64,000 bases of DNA, from positions 806,001 to 870,000 of the forward strand of contig NZ_CP051515.1 in assembly GCF_012689525.1 (NCBI RefSeq). Reading direction: 5' to 3'. The notes beneath the pieces are model-generated. The model saw nothing but the letters and a program-made list of their open reading frames with translations. It searched no databases and was not told the origin of the DNA. Every line of letters begins with the position of its first letter. Within the stretch, counting starts at the first letter, position 1. Below are positions 8,279 through 16,343 of the stretch, piece after piece. The stretch comes from Paraburkholderia aromaticivorans (GTDB lineage Bacteria; Pseudomonadota; Gammaproteobacteria; Burkholderiales; Burkholderiaceae). The translations under genes were made by a program, and so were the position numbers.

Positions 8279-9838
8279 ATGGAACGGTTTCGCCTGAAGG
8301 TGCGGCTTTGGCTCGCGCTAGCAGTGATGTGCATGGGTATTCTGGCAATCGGCCTGTGGGGCGCTTTCAAAACACGCGACACGATGATCGCCGACCGTCA
8401 GGCCGAACTGAAGAGCGTGGTCAGCGTCGCGTACAGCGTGCTGGATCGCTATAACGGCCTGGTCGCCGCGGGCACGATGCCGCTCGCCGACGCGCAACGC
8501 ACCGCAATGGCCGATCTGCGCGCGATGCGCTACGACGGTGCCGGCGGTTATCTCGTGATCGAGGACGCGCACGCCCGCGTACTGATGCACGGCGTGCGGG
8601 CCGACCTCGAAGGCAAGGACATGAGCGGCTTCACCGACCCGCAAGGGCGCCATGTGTTCAAGGACGGCTCCGATCTCGCCCAGCGCGAAGGCGAAGGCTT
8701 CATCCACTTGCAGTTCCTGAAGCCGGGCTCCAACGAAATGGCGCCGAAGATCAATTACGTGCGGCTGTACAAGCCGTGGGACTGGACGATCGTCACTGGC
8801 GTCTTCACCGACGATATCGACGCCGCGTTCTACACGACGCTCATCCAGTATGTGGGCGCCGCGTTGCTGTTGTGCCTGGTGGTGTCGCTCGTGATCGGCG
8901 TGATCCTGCGCAGCATCTTGCGGCAACTCGGCGGCGAGCCGGCGTACGCGGCGCAGATCGCCGCGCGTATCGCCGACGGCGAACTCGACGTGATCGTGGA
9001 GACCAAGGCCGGCGACGAAACCAGCCTGCTCGCCGCGATGCAGCGCATGCAGCAGCGCCTCGCGCACGCGATCGCACAGATTCGCGGCGGCGCGACGCTG
9101 ATCTCGACGGTGTCCAACGAAATCGCCGCCGGCAATGCGGACCTGTCGCGCCGCACCGAGCAGCAGGCCACCGCGCTCGGCGAAACCGCGTCGAGCATGG
9201 AGCAGATCACCGCGACCGTGAAGCAGAACGCCGACAACGCGAAGCAGGCCAGCCAGCTGGCGCATAACGCATCGGAGACGGCGGCGCGCGGCGGCGAAGT
9301 GGTCGGTCAGGTGGTCGAGACGATGCGCGGCATTTCGCAGTCGTCGCATCGGATCGGCGACATCATCGGTGTGATCGAGGGCATCGCGTTTCAGACCAAC
9401 ATTCTTGCTTTGAACGCGGCGGTCGAAGCAGCGCGCGCCGGCGAGGAAGGACGCGGCTTCGCGGTGGTGGCGGGCGAAGTACGCAGCCTCGCGCAGCGCA
9501 GCGCGGCGGCCGCGAAGGAGATCAAGACGCTGATCGAAGAGTCCGCGGCGCAGATTGAAGGCGGCTCGCAGTACGTGAGCCGCGCCGGCGAAACCATGCA
9601 GGAAGTCGTGCAGGCAGTGCGCCGCGTGACGGACATCATGGGGGAGATCAGTGCGGCGTCGGTGGAGCAAAGCTCGGGCATCGAGCAGGTCAACATCGCG
9701 GTGGCGAGCATGGATCAGACGACCCAGCAGAACGCGGCACTGGTGGAAGAAGCGAGCGCGTCAGCGGATGTGCTGAAGGCGCAGACCGGGCAGCTCAGCG
9801 CGGCGATTGCGGTGTTCACGTTGCCGGAAGGCCGCTGA
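8279..9838 (+). CDS. Methyl-accepting chemotaxis protein with single Cache sensor
   Basis: A 519-residue inner-membrane chemoreceptor. Order: first membrane helix (residues about 9-28), a periplasmic single-Cache domain (about 35-180, with [21 protein letters not shown] and [18 protein letters not shown]), a second helix near 185-208, HAMP, then a long cytoplasmic signalling coiled coil. The hairpin tip contains [20 protein letters not shown], the CheA/CheW-binding signature. Single-Cache receptors with this motif usually sense small carboxylates, but the ligand here is unknown. Start ATG has GGAG just upstream (atacggagATG). The C-terminus ends without a CheR-tethering pentapeptide. The gene is monocistronic and convergent with the receiver-domain gene. 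Confidence 0.96.
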   Translation: MERFRLKVRLWLALAVMCMGILAIGLWGAFKTRDTMIADRQAELKSVVSVAYSVLDRYNGLVAAGTMPLADAQRTAMADLRAMRYDGAGGYLVIEDAHARVLMHGVRADLEGKDMSGFTDPQGRHVFKDGSDLAQREGEGFIHLQFLKPGSNEMAPKINYVRLYKPWDWTIVTGVFTDDIDAAFYTTLIQYVGAALLLCLVVSLVIGVILRSILRQLGGEPAYAAQIAARIADGELDVIVETKAGDETSLLAAMQRMQQRLAHAIAQIRGGATLISTVSNEIAAGNADLSRRTEQQATALGETASSMEQITATVKQNADNAKQASQLAHNASETAARGGEVVGQVVETMRGISQSSHRIGDIIGVIEGIAFQTNILALNAAVEAARAGEEGRGFAVVAGEVRSLAQRSAAAAKEIKTLIEESAAQIEGGSQYVSRAGETMQEVVQAVRRVTDIMGEISAASVEQSSGIEQVNIAVASMDQTTQQNAALVEEASASADVLKAQTGQLSAAIAVFTLPEGR

Positions 9839-9847
9839 CCGGCCATT

Positions 9848-9870
9848 GAGCGGCCGTTAAGCGGCCGCTC
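9848..9870. terminator. Convergent stem-loop between chemoreceptor and receiver genes
   Basis: gagcggcc (9848-9855) pairs with ggccgctc (9863-9870) around a seven-base loop. There is no T-run on either side, so if it terminates it is a weak bidirectional terminator. It reaches the stop codon of the minus-strand gene. Confidence 0.45.
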
Positions 9871-10312
9871 AGGCCCGGGCGAAGTGGTTTTCGAGAATAT
9901 CCGCCACGCGCCATAGCGAACAGGGGCGCCGACAATGGCCGTCGAAACCGGCGTCTTTCAGCAGGCCGATCGGGTCGAGCGGCCAGACGTTGCTCATCGC
10001 CAGAATCAGGACGTCGGCGTTGGATCGTTCCGCGCGCGCGGCGCGCGTGAATTCATAGCTGGAAACGGACTCGAGCCGCGTGTCGAGTAAAACCGCGTGC
10101 GGCTTCCACCACCTCAGAAAGCTTTGCACCTTGATCAGATCGGCGGCGTAGATCACTTCGTAGCCCTTCAGCGAAAGCGACAGCACCAGCGATTCGCCGA
10201 TCGCCTTGTCGCGATGTCCTATCAGGATGCGATGCGACTGCCCGGTATCCGCGGCGCTTCTGCGTGTCCAGATGGCAAACTCGGTTTCGTCGAGCGATAC
10301 GCGCCTTGTCAC
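9869..10312 (-). CDS. Stand-alone response-regulator receiver domain, degenerate site
   Basis: A 147-residue protein that is little more than one CheY-like receiver domain with a 25-residue N-terminal lead. The phospho-acceptor Asp is plausibly present (HAVLLDTRLES), but the acidic pair that normally binds Mg2+ is replaced (RILIGHRDKA), and the conserved Lys before Pro is Arg (HCRRPCSL). I chose GTG at 10312 because CGGAGG lies six bases upstream; the earlier GTG at 10333 lacks such a site. Convergence with the chemoreceptor gene makes a chemotaxis role conceivable, but no kinase is adjacent. It may act as a non-phosphorylated protein-interaction domain. Confidence 0.78.
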   Translation of the reverse strand: MTRRVSLDETEFAIWTRRSAADTGQSHRILIGHRDKAIGESLVLSLSLKGYEVIYAADLIKVQSFLRWWKPHAVLLDTRLESVSSYEFTRAARAERSNADVLILAMSNVWPLDPIGLLKDAGFDGHCRRPCSLWRVADILENHFARA

Positions 10313-10473
10313 GGTGGCCTCCGAGGACTGCACGCGGAACGTCTACTGTAGTACGAAAAATCAGCGGTCTCGGGAAATATTACCTTCGATCAGTGTTTGC
10401 ACCAGGCGCCAATTGACGTTGGGAATCCGTCAGGTTGCGCGCGCAACGTTTCGGCTGTGCGTTGGCCAATCCG

Positions 10474-11961
10474 TCAAGCTAGCGCAATACCAGCGCGACT
10501 CAGCAGACGCTGGTTGCGTTCGGACAAGTTCTTCATACGTAATTCCTTGCCGGCTTTTTGATATCGTTCGACCAGGCCTTGCAATGCCGCCAGTGCCGAA
10601 TGGTCGGCCAGCAGCAGATCACGGCAGTCGACGGTGACGCGCTCGGGATCTTTGACCGGATCGAAAAGCTCGTGAAAACGGGTGGTCGACGCGAAAAACA
10701 GCGTGCCGCGCGGCGCGTAAATCTTGTCGCCGGCGCGATCTTCGACGTGCGCGTGAATTTCACGGGCGTGCTGCCACGCGAAATTGAGCGCGGCGATCAC
10801 GATGCCGCACAGCACGGCAATCGCCAGATCGGAAAACACGGTGATGATGCTGACCGCCACGATCACCAACGCGTCGTTGCGCGGTACCTTGCCCAGCACC
10901 CGCAGCGAGCCCCACGCGAAAGTCTGTTGAGCCACCACGAACATGACGCCGACCAGCGCCGCCAGCGGAATGCGCTCGATCAGCGGCGACAGGAACAGGA
11001 TGTACATCAGGATCATCACGCCGCTGACGATACCCGACAGGCGCGACCGGCCGCCTGAATTCAGATTGATCATGGTCTGGCCGATCATGGCGCAACCGCC
11101 CATGCCGCCGAGCAGACCCGAGGCGATATTCGCGGCGCCGAGCGCGAGGCATTCCCTGTTTGGCTGGCCGCGCGTTTCGGTGATCTCGTCGGTCAGATTG
11201 AAGGTGAGCAGCGTTTCCAGCAGACCGACGACCGCCATCAGCACCGCGTAGGGCAGCACCACATGCAGCGTGTCCAGATTCAGCGGGACGCTCGGCATAT
11301 GCAGACTCGGCAGGCCGCCCGCAATATGCGCCATGTCGCCGAGCGTGCGGGTCGGCACATGCAGCAACTGCGTGAAGAGACCCACGCCGACGATCGCCAC
11401 CAGCGCGGGCGGCGCCGCGCGCGTGAGTCGCGGCAGCAGATAGACGATCGCCATGGTCAGCGCGACGAGTCCGCACATCATCAGCAGCGCGCTGCCGTGC
11501 AGCCATTGTTCGCCTTGCGGCGTGCTCTGTCTGAAGTGCGCGAGCTGCGCCATCGCGATGATGATCGCCAGTCCGTTGACGAAACCGAGCATCACCGGAT
11601 GCGGGACCATGCGGATCAGTTTGCCGAGCCGCAGCGCGCCGAACACCACCATCAGGATGCCGCTGAGGATCACCGTGGCAAGCAGATATTGCGCACCGTG
11701 TTGCACGACGAGCGCCACGATGACCACCGCCATCGAACCGGCGGCTCCGGAAATCATGCCGGGCCGTCCGCCGAACAACGCCGTGATGGCGCAGATGAAG
11801 AAGGCGCCATACAGGCCCATCAACGGATTGAGATGGGCGACCAGCGCGAAGGCGATGCATTCCGGCACCAGCGCGAATGAAGAAGTCAGTCCTGCGAGGA
11901 CATTGCTTTTGATGCCGGGCAGCGTGGCGAGCCAGCCGTGAGTGGGACGAGCGGTGTTCAT
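10474..11961 (-). CDS. SulP-family anion transporter with STAS domain
   Basis: A 495-residue inner-membrane transporter (SLC26/SulP family) for inorganic anions such as sulfate or bicarbonate. The first membrane helices carry the SulP signature (LTSSFALVPECIAFALVAHL). There are about 10-12 hydrophobic segments through residue 390, then a cytoplasmic STAS domain (about 400-495) with VTVDCRDLLLADHSALAAL. The length is on the short side for the family but complete. No carbonic anhydrase or sulfate-assimilation gene is adjacent, so the substrate cannot be assigned. The gene stands alone, with a 250-base gap to the SYLF lipoprotein gene. Confidence 0.95.
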   Translation of the reverse strand: MNTARPTHGWLATLPGIKSNVLAGLTSSFALVPECIAFALVAHLNPLMGLYGAFFICAITALFGGRPGMISGAAGSMAVVIVALVVQHGAQYLLATVILSGILMVVFGALRLGKLIRMVPHPVMLGFVNGLAIIIAMAQLAHFRQSTPQGEQWLHGSALLMMCGLVALTMAIVYLLPRLTRAAPPALVAIVGVGLFTQLLHVPTRTLGDMAHIAGGLPSLHMPSVPLNLDTLHVVLPYAVLMAVVGLLETLLTFNLTDEITETRGQPNRECLALGAANIASGLLGGMGGCAMIGQTMINLNSGGRSRLSGIVSGVMILMYILFLSPLIERIPLAALVGVMFVVAQQTFAWGSLRVLGKVPRNDALVIVAVSIITVFSDLAIAVLCGIVIAALNFAWQHAREIHAHVEDRAGDKIYAPRGTLFFASTTRFHELFDPVKDPERVTVDCRDLLLADHSALAALQGLVERYQKAGKELRMKNLSERNQRLLSRAGIALA

Positions 11962-12153
11962 CTTCAGCGAGGTGGGGAGTCCGGGCTAACGGCGTGCATG
12001 CAGGCGAGACGCGCGTCTGCGGACAGATGAGTGTCCCGGCCTGGGGCGCAGCGGTGGCCGGGCAAGATTGCAAAGAGCGTGGATTTTACAGCAGTGCGGT
12101 CAGGCTGACCGGGAGGCGGGTAACGCGACGACAACTTCCGCGTCGGGTCAGAT

Positions 12154-12190
12154 AAAAATGCCACGCAGCCGGCGAGGCGGCTGCGTGGCA
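12154..12190 (-). terminator. Rho-independent terminator of the SYLF lipoprotein gene
   Basis: Perfect 12-bp inverted repeat tgccacgcagcc (12159-12170) and ggctgcgtggca (12179-12190) with an eight-base loop, preceded on the plus strand by aaaaa at 12154-12158, which becomes a U tract on the minus strand. Confidence 0.9.
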
Positions 12191-12210
12191 CTGCGCGTGT
12201 GCGCTCAGGC

Positions 12211-12801
12211 TCAGATCATCAGACGCGAGACCTTGGTGCCCTCGAGCGATACGCCGGCCATCAGGCCGCCGTTCGTCAGCACAAAGGCTTCGACCGGGCT
12301 GGTCGCGGTCGAGGTGTCGACCGCGCCGTTCGCGCCGATCTTCAGCAAAGCGACGGTGGCGTCCGCACCGGCTGCCCAGCCCTGGCTGCTCGTGAATTTG
12401 TCGAGTGCCTCTTGCGTCATGAACAGGAAGATGAGGGCCTTGGATTGCGCGCCGATCTGCAAACCGAACGAGCCCGCGACGGTGCTGTAGTACCCCGCCG
12501 TGCGGCCACCCACGCGCAATGCGCCTTCGCCATATTGGCCGCCGACCCAAAAGCCCGCCGAAATGACGTTCGGGAACACCAGAATGCCGCTTGCCTTGGC
12601 CACCAGTTCACGCGAGCCGGTGGCGTTCTCGTAGAGACGCGACAGCGTGGAATCGACCCCCGCGTTGATGCTGTCGCGCTTGCCGGCGTTGGCCGAAGGC
12701 GATGCGCTCGATGACGGCGACGTCGTCGTGCAGCCGGCAAGGCCGAGCCCCGCAGTGGCGAGCGCGGCGCTGGTGGTCATGATGAATTGTCGTCTGCGCA
12801 T
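12211..12801 (-). CDS. SYLF-domain lipoprotein (YSC84/DUF500)
   Basis: A 196-residue predicted lipoprotein. The N-terminus has arginines followed by a hydrophobic stretch and a lipobox ending LGLAGC, giving lipidated Cys24; the RRRQF start also resembles a Tat signal. The mature part is a SYLF (lipid-binding) domain: KASGILVFPNVISAGFWVGG, then GYYSTVAGSFGLQIGAQSK and ALIFLFMTQEALDKF. SYLF domains bind phosphoinositides in eukaryotes, while the bacterial role is unclear and is thought to be in the envelope. A Ser-rich linker (TTTSPSSSASPSANAG) separates anchor and domain. The gene is single, with its own strong terminator. Confidence 0.94.
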   Translation of the reverse strand: MRRRQFIMTTSAALATAGLGLAGCTTTSPSSSASPSANAGKRDSINAGVDSTLSRLYENATGSRELVAKASGILVFPNVISAGFWVGGQYGEGALRVGGRTAGYYSTVAGSFGLQIGAQSKALIFLFMTQEALDKFTSSQGWAAGADATVALLKIGANGAVDTSTATSPVEAFVLTNGGLMAGVSLEGTKVSRLMI

Positions 12802-12934
12802 GATTGTTGTCCTTTCGCGTTATTGGCGCTATTGGCGTTATGAAAGTGGCGTGGTTCGTTTCCATTCAGGCGGTAAGGGCGTGACGCCGACAAGCCCGTA
12901 CGTCAATTGCTAACCAGCACTTAGTGTGCCCGGT

Positions 12935-12960
12935 CCCGCCGCGCGCGTGTTCACGGCGGG
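12935..12960 (-). terminator. Possible stem-loop downstream of the FAD oxidoreductase gene
   Basis: cccgccg (12935-12941) and cggcggg (12954-12960) can pair, 67 bases beyond the oxidoreductase stop on the minus strand. No U tract is seen. Confidence 0.3.
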
Positions 12961-13026
12961 TCCAGCACGCGTTGGGGGACAACGCGCGGGATGTCGGCGC
13001 CCGTTGCCCCGCTTGTCTAGGACTAA

Positions 13027-14415
13027 CTACGCCGACGGCCGGATGTTCTGGTTGTGACGGAACAGGTTGCGTGGATCGTAGCGGTTTTTTACAGCAACCA
13101 GGCGTTCGTAGTTCGGCCCGTACGCATCGGCGACACGTCCGCCTTCTTCCTCCGTCATGAAGTTGACGTAGACGCTGCCCAGCGCGAACGGCGCCGCTGC
13201 TTCGAAAAATGCGCGGGCCCAGCCGACGCAGCGTTCGTCGTCGCTCGCATCGTCCCAGCGGCCGTGCACGTTCATCGCGTACACCGTGTCACGGCTCGAA
13301 TAGGCGGTGGCTTCGACTGGAACGCTCTGCGTCTGCTCGCCGATCTGTCCGAAGAATATCTCGCATTGCGGCGACGGCAGGTTGTCGATCGCGTTGAGCA
13401 GCGCGTCGATGAGGCCGTCCGGAATCTCGCCGAGATTGTGCGATTTCCAGTAGTTGCGCGCGCCCGGCGTGAGCAGCGGGTCGAACGCCTGTTGCCACAT
13501 GGCATACGGCATCGGGCCGAGATGTTCACCGACCGGCGTTCCGAAGGTGCGTACGAATTCCACCGTGGACGGACCGCTTTCGACGGCGCCGGTATAGCAC
13601 ATTGCGAAGACGATCACCGGCTTGCCGTGAACTTCGGGTGGCAGAAACGGCAACGGCGGCGCGAGCCGCAGCACCGCCCACACGCTCAGTTCCTTCGGCA
13701 TGTCGGCTTTCGCCGCGCGGTATTTGAGCAGGGCGTCCCTCGCCTGCTCGATCGGCAGCACCACGAGGCCGCCGTAGACCAGCGGCCCGACCGGATGCAG
13801 GGCGAACTCGAATCGCGTGACGACGCCGAAATTGCCGCCGCCGCCGCGAATCGCCCAGAACAGGTCTTCATGCGAATCGGCACTTGCGTGGACCAGTTCG
13901 CCTTCGGCGGTGACGACGTCGGCCGAAATTAGATTGTCCACCGTCATGCCATATCGGCGGCTCAGCCAGCCGAAGCCGCCGCCGAGCGTCAGGCCCGCGA
14001 CGCCGGTGGTCGAGTTGATGCCGAGCGGCGTGGCGAGCCCGAAGGCCTGCGCTTCATGATCGAAATCGTGCAGCGTCGCGCCCGGTTCGACATACGCGCG
14101 ACGTGCCGTGGGATCGATCCGCACCGATCTCATCTGGGACAGGTCGAGCACGACGCCGTCGTCGCACAATGCGCTGCCGCCGATGTTGTGGCCGCCGCCG
14201 CGAATCGCGAGCGGCAGGCCGTTATCGCGCGCGAAGGCCACGCCCTGGCGCACGTCGGCAACGCCCGCGCAACGCAGAATGATCGCCGGATGCCGGTCGA
14301 TCATCGCGTTCCAGATACTGCGTGCTTCGTCGAAGCTCGCGTCGCCGGGCAACAGAACCTGGCCCCGGATGGCGGTTTTCAATTCGTCGACGGCGCTGCT
14401 GGACACATTAACCAT
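13027..14415 (-). CDS. BBE-type FAD-linked oxidoreductase
   Basis: A 462-residue oxidoreductase of the PCMH/berberine-bridge-enzyme superfamily, which oxidises sugars, alcohols or amine-type substrates with O2 or another acceptor. The FAD-binding domain covers about residues 40-210, with AIRGGGHNIGG carrying His76, the expected 8-alpha covalent FAD attachment residue. The second attachment Cys found in bicovalent members is absent (STTGVAGLTLGGGFGW has no Cys there), so FAD should be monocovalent. The C-terminal BBE motif is YDPRNLFRHNQNI. No signal peptide is seen. It is transcribed in the same direction as the SDR upstream, but 353 bases separate them. Confidence 0.94.
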   Translation of the reverse strand: MVNVSSSAVDELKTAIRGQVLLPGDASFDEARSIWNAMIDRHPAIILRCAGVADVRQGVAFARDNGLPLAIRGGGHNIGGSALCDDGVVLDLSQMRSVRIDPTARRAYVEPGATLHDFDHEAQAFGLATPLGINSTTGVAGLTLGGGFGWLSRRYGMTVDNLISADVVTAEGELVHASADSHEDLFWAIRGGGGNFGVVTRFEFALHPVGPLVYGGLVVLPIEQARDALLKYRAAKADMPKELSVWAVLRLAPPLPFLPPEVHGKPVIVFAMCYTGAVESGPSTVEFVRTFGTPVGEHLGPMPYAMWQQAFDPLLTPGARNYWKSHNLGEIPDGLIDALLNAIDNLPSPQCEIFFGQIGEQTQSVPVEATAYSSRDTVYAMNVHGRWDDASDDERCVGWARAFFEAAAPFALGSVYVNFMTEEEGGRVADAYGPNYERLVAVKNRYDPRNLFRHNQNIRPSA

Positions 14416-14768
14416 GGCTCAATCTCCTGAAATAGTGGACGAGATTCGCAGAACACTATTCAGCTGACCAAAGCAAATTGGAAGTGTCCTGAAGGCTTGT
14501 TTTGCGTCCAGTAAACGAGCCTGCCTCCTGAAGTCAAACAGAGGTAAACCCGCGTTTCTTGCCGATTGTGCGCAAGAGCTCGCGCGGCAAGCTTTCGCGG
14601 GCCTTGACGGTGGCGATAACCCGCTCCGGCGCCACGGATGGTGGAAATGCTTCGGAAAAAGATACTGCAAAGAAGTGTTGGTTGCGCCGCCGCGTGGTGG
14701 GTGCGCAGCGACACTTCCCGGCGTGGCTCGCCCGCGCGTCGGAGGCGCGCGAGTGGTGAGCGAACCGC
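14416..14768. other. Intergenic region between flavin oxidoreductase and SDR
   Basis: This 353-base gap carries no frame with codon use or similarity that I can support. It probably holds the promoter of the minus-strand oxidoreductase. The stretch at about 14440-14560 is somewhat lower in GC than its flanks. I see no strong hairpin or repeat. Confidence 0.4.
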
Positions 14769-15530
14769 TTAGCCTTTCACGAGGCCGCCGTCGACGATCA
14801 GGTTCTGGCCGGTCACCGCGCGCGACCACGGCGACAGGAAAAACAGGACGGCATCCGCGAATTCCTCTGGTGTCGTGACGCGGCGCACTGGCGTGGAGCT
14901 CGCGATCAGGTCGAAAACGAATTCCGGCGTGGCCGCGCTCGCGTCGGTGGTGCGCAGCAGTCCGCCCGACACCATGTTCACCGTGATGCCGTCCGGACCG
15001 AGATCGTGGGCAGCGGTGCGCGTGAGCGACAACAGCGCTGCTTTGGCCGCCGTGTAGTCGTGATAGGGAACCACGGGGTTCTGAAACAGATTAGTGCCCA
15101 CGTTGACGATGCGGCCGAACCCTCGCGAACGCATGCCGGCGACGGCCGCCTGAATCGTATTGAGCGCGCCTTTGAGCGAACCGTCCAGTTGCTGCTGAAA
15201 ACGCGCCCAGTCGATGGAGTCGATTTTCGGGCGAGCATCACCGTCGAACTGGAAGTCGGCCAGCGCGTTGTTGACTACCGACACGATGGGTTGGCCGGTT
15301 TGCGTCCGCGCTTTTTCAAACAGGCGCGTGACGGCGGCTGCGTCCGTGACGTCCGCTCGAAGTGGCAGCACCCGATCGCCGAATTCGTCTTTCAGTGCGA
15401 GCGCCGATGTTTCGCTGTTGAGGTAGTTCACGACCACGCTCGCACCTTCACGCACGAGCGCGCGCGTGATCGCGGCGCCGAGTCCGCGAGCGCCGCCCGT
15501 GACCAGCACCCATTGTTCGGATAGAAGCAT
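14769..15530 (-). CDS. Short-chain dehydrogenase/reductase (3-oxoacyl-ACP reductase-like)
   Basis: A 253-residue classical SDR. It has the NAD(P)-binding TGGARGLG near the N-terminus, VNNALADF in place of the usual NNAG, the catalytic YTAAK motif, and a C-terminal TGQNLIVDGG. The catalytic Ser before the Tyr motif appears to be Thr (IVNVGTNLFQNP), an uncommon but tolerated substitution. Basic residues after the first strands are few, so the cofactor preference is open. It is annotated in many genomes as a 3-oxoacyl-ACP reductase, but fatty acid synthesis genes are not nearby, and the substrate is best left unassigned. Confidence 0.92.
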   Translation of the reverse strand: MLLSEQWVLVTGGARGLGAAITRALVREGASVVVNYLNSETSALALKDEFGDRVLPLRADVTDAAAVTRLFEKARTQTGQPIVSVVNNALADFQFDGDARPKIDSIDWARFQQQLDGSLKGALNTIQAAVAGMRSRGFGRIVNVGTNLFQNPVVPYHDYTAAKAALLSLTRTAAHDLGPDGITVNMVSGGLLRTTDASAATPEFVFDLIASSTPVRRVTTPEEFADAVLFFLSPWSRAVTGQNLIVDGGLVKG

Positions 15531-16343
15531 CTGTTTTCCTGTGGTCGATGGAGTTGCGATGCTCGTATTGTCGCCCGAATCAGAATTCGCGCCCGGTCCG
15601 TGCGATGGCGCATAGATCGCGAACGAATTCAGAAAGGGAGTGGCAGTGGGTTTGCGCGGCAGTTGGAATGCGATGCGAGCCGCAAGTTTTATACGGCGAG
15701 GAGGGCGGCCGATCCGATGACGGAATGCTTTTATTCATTCGACGGTTTTGCGCCTTGCTGAAGTGCGGAGGTGATTATGGCGCAGAGTAAATAGTCCGGG
15801 TTTGCGCTGTCTGTGTGATTGCCCGCACTCGTGCACGGGCAAGTTCTCCTTTGTGTTCGGATACGCACGTATGTGAAGCATTCGAACCTATCCGCTTGAT
15901 TCATCTGATCAAGTGGATCAAGGAAGATGTAAAAAAATAATAGTTTGGAGTGCGTATCTAAAGGCGTGAATTCCCTCCTCTTTATAAAGCCGGTGGTTGA
16001 CGATCTTTGACAGTTCCGGGTGCGCAATTAATCGTAAAAACCGCGGCGATATCGCATTGCGTGGGGTAGCGCACGGTCACTGAATGGCACTGCGCATAAC
16101 TTCAACGTCCATCAGGCCCAGCTGTGCCGTTATCAAAACCGGGTTCGCGCACAGCCCGTTGTCTTCTCTCGAATCACGTTGAATCGGACCGGGGTTTTCC
16201 GCGCGAGAGATGCTGAAAGTCACGTGGTTTCAGCGTGACGAGAGGCAATGACGACTGGGCGTTGAGGTTTCATTTTTAACAGTGAACAGAGATTCGCTTG
16301 TTACCAGGGCCGGTCACTCAAAGCATATAGTTAGGAGAATGAA
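15531..16343. other. Long intergenic region upstream of the glycine-rich repeat gene
   Basis: 813 bases without a gene that I can support. It is AT-rich in places, notably 15920-15970. Three copies of a short element sit at 15895-15922: CTTGAT (15895-15900), ATCAAG (15908-15913) and GATCAAG (15916-15922), the first two forming an inverted repeat with a seven-base spacer. This may be an operator. A minus-strand frame at 15731-16027 has no domain and no ribosome site that I trust. The final bases carry the AGGAG site of the repeat gene. Confidence 0.45.

Noticed and set aside
15731..16027. 98-residue minus-strand frame in the long gap
   Set aside because: No recognisable domain and no supported start. 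The region looks non-coding.
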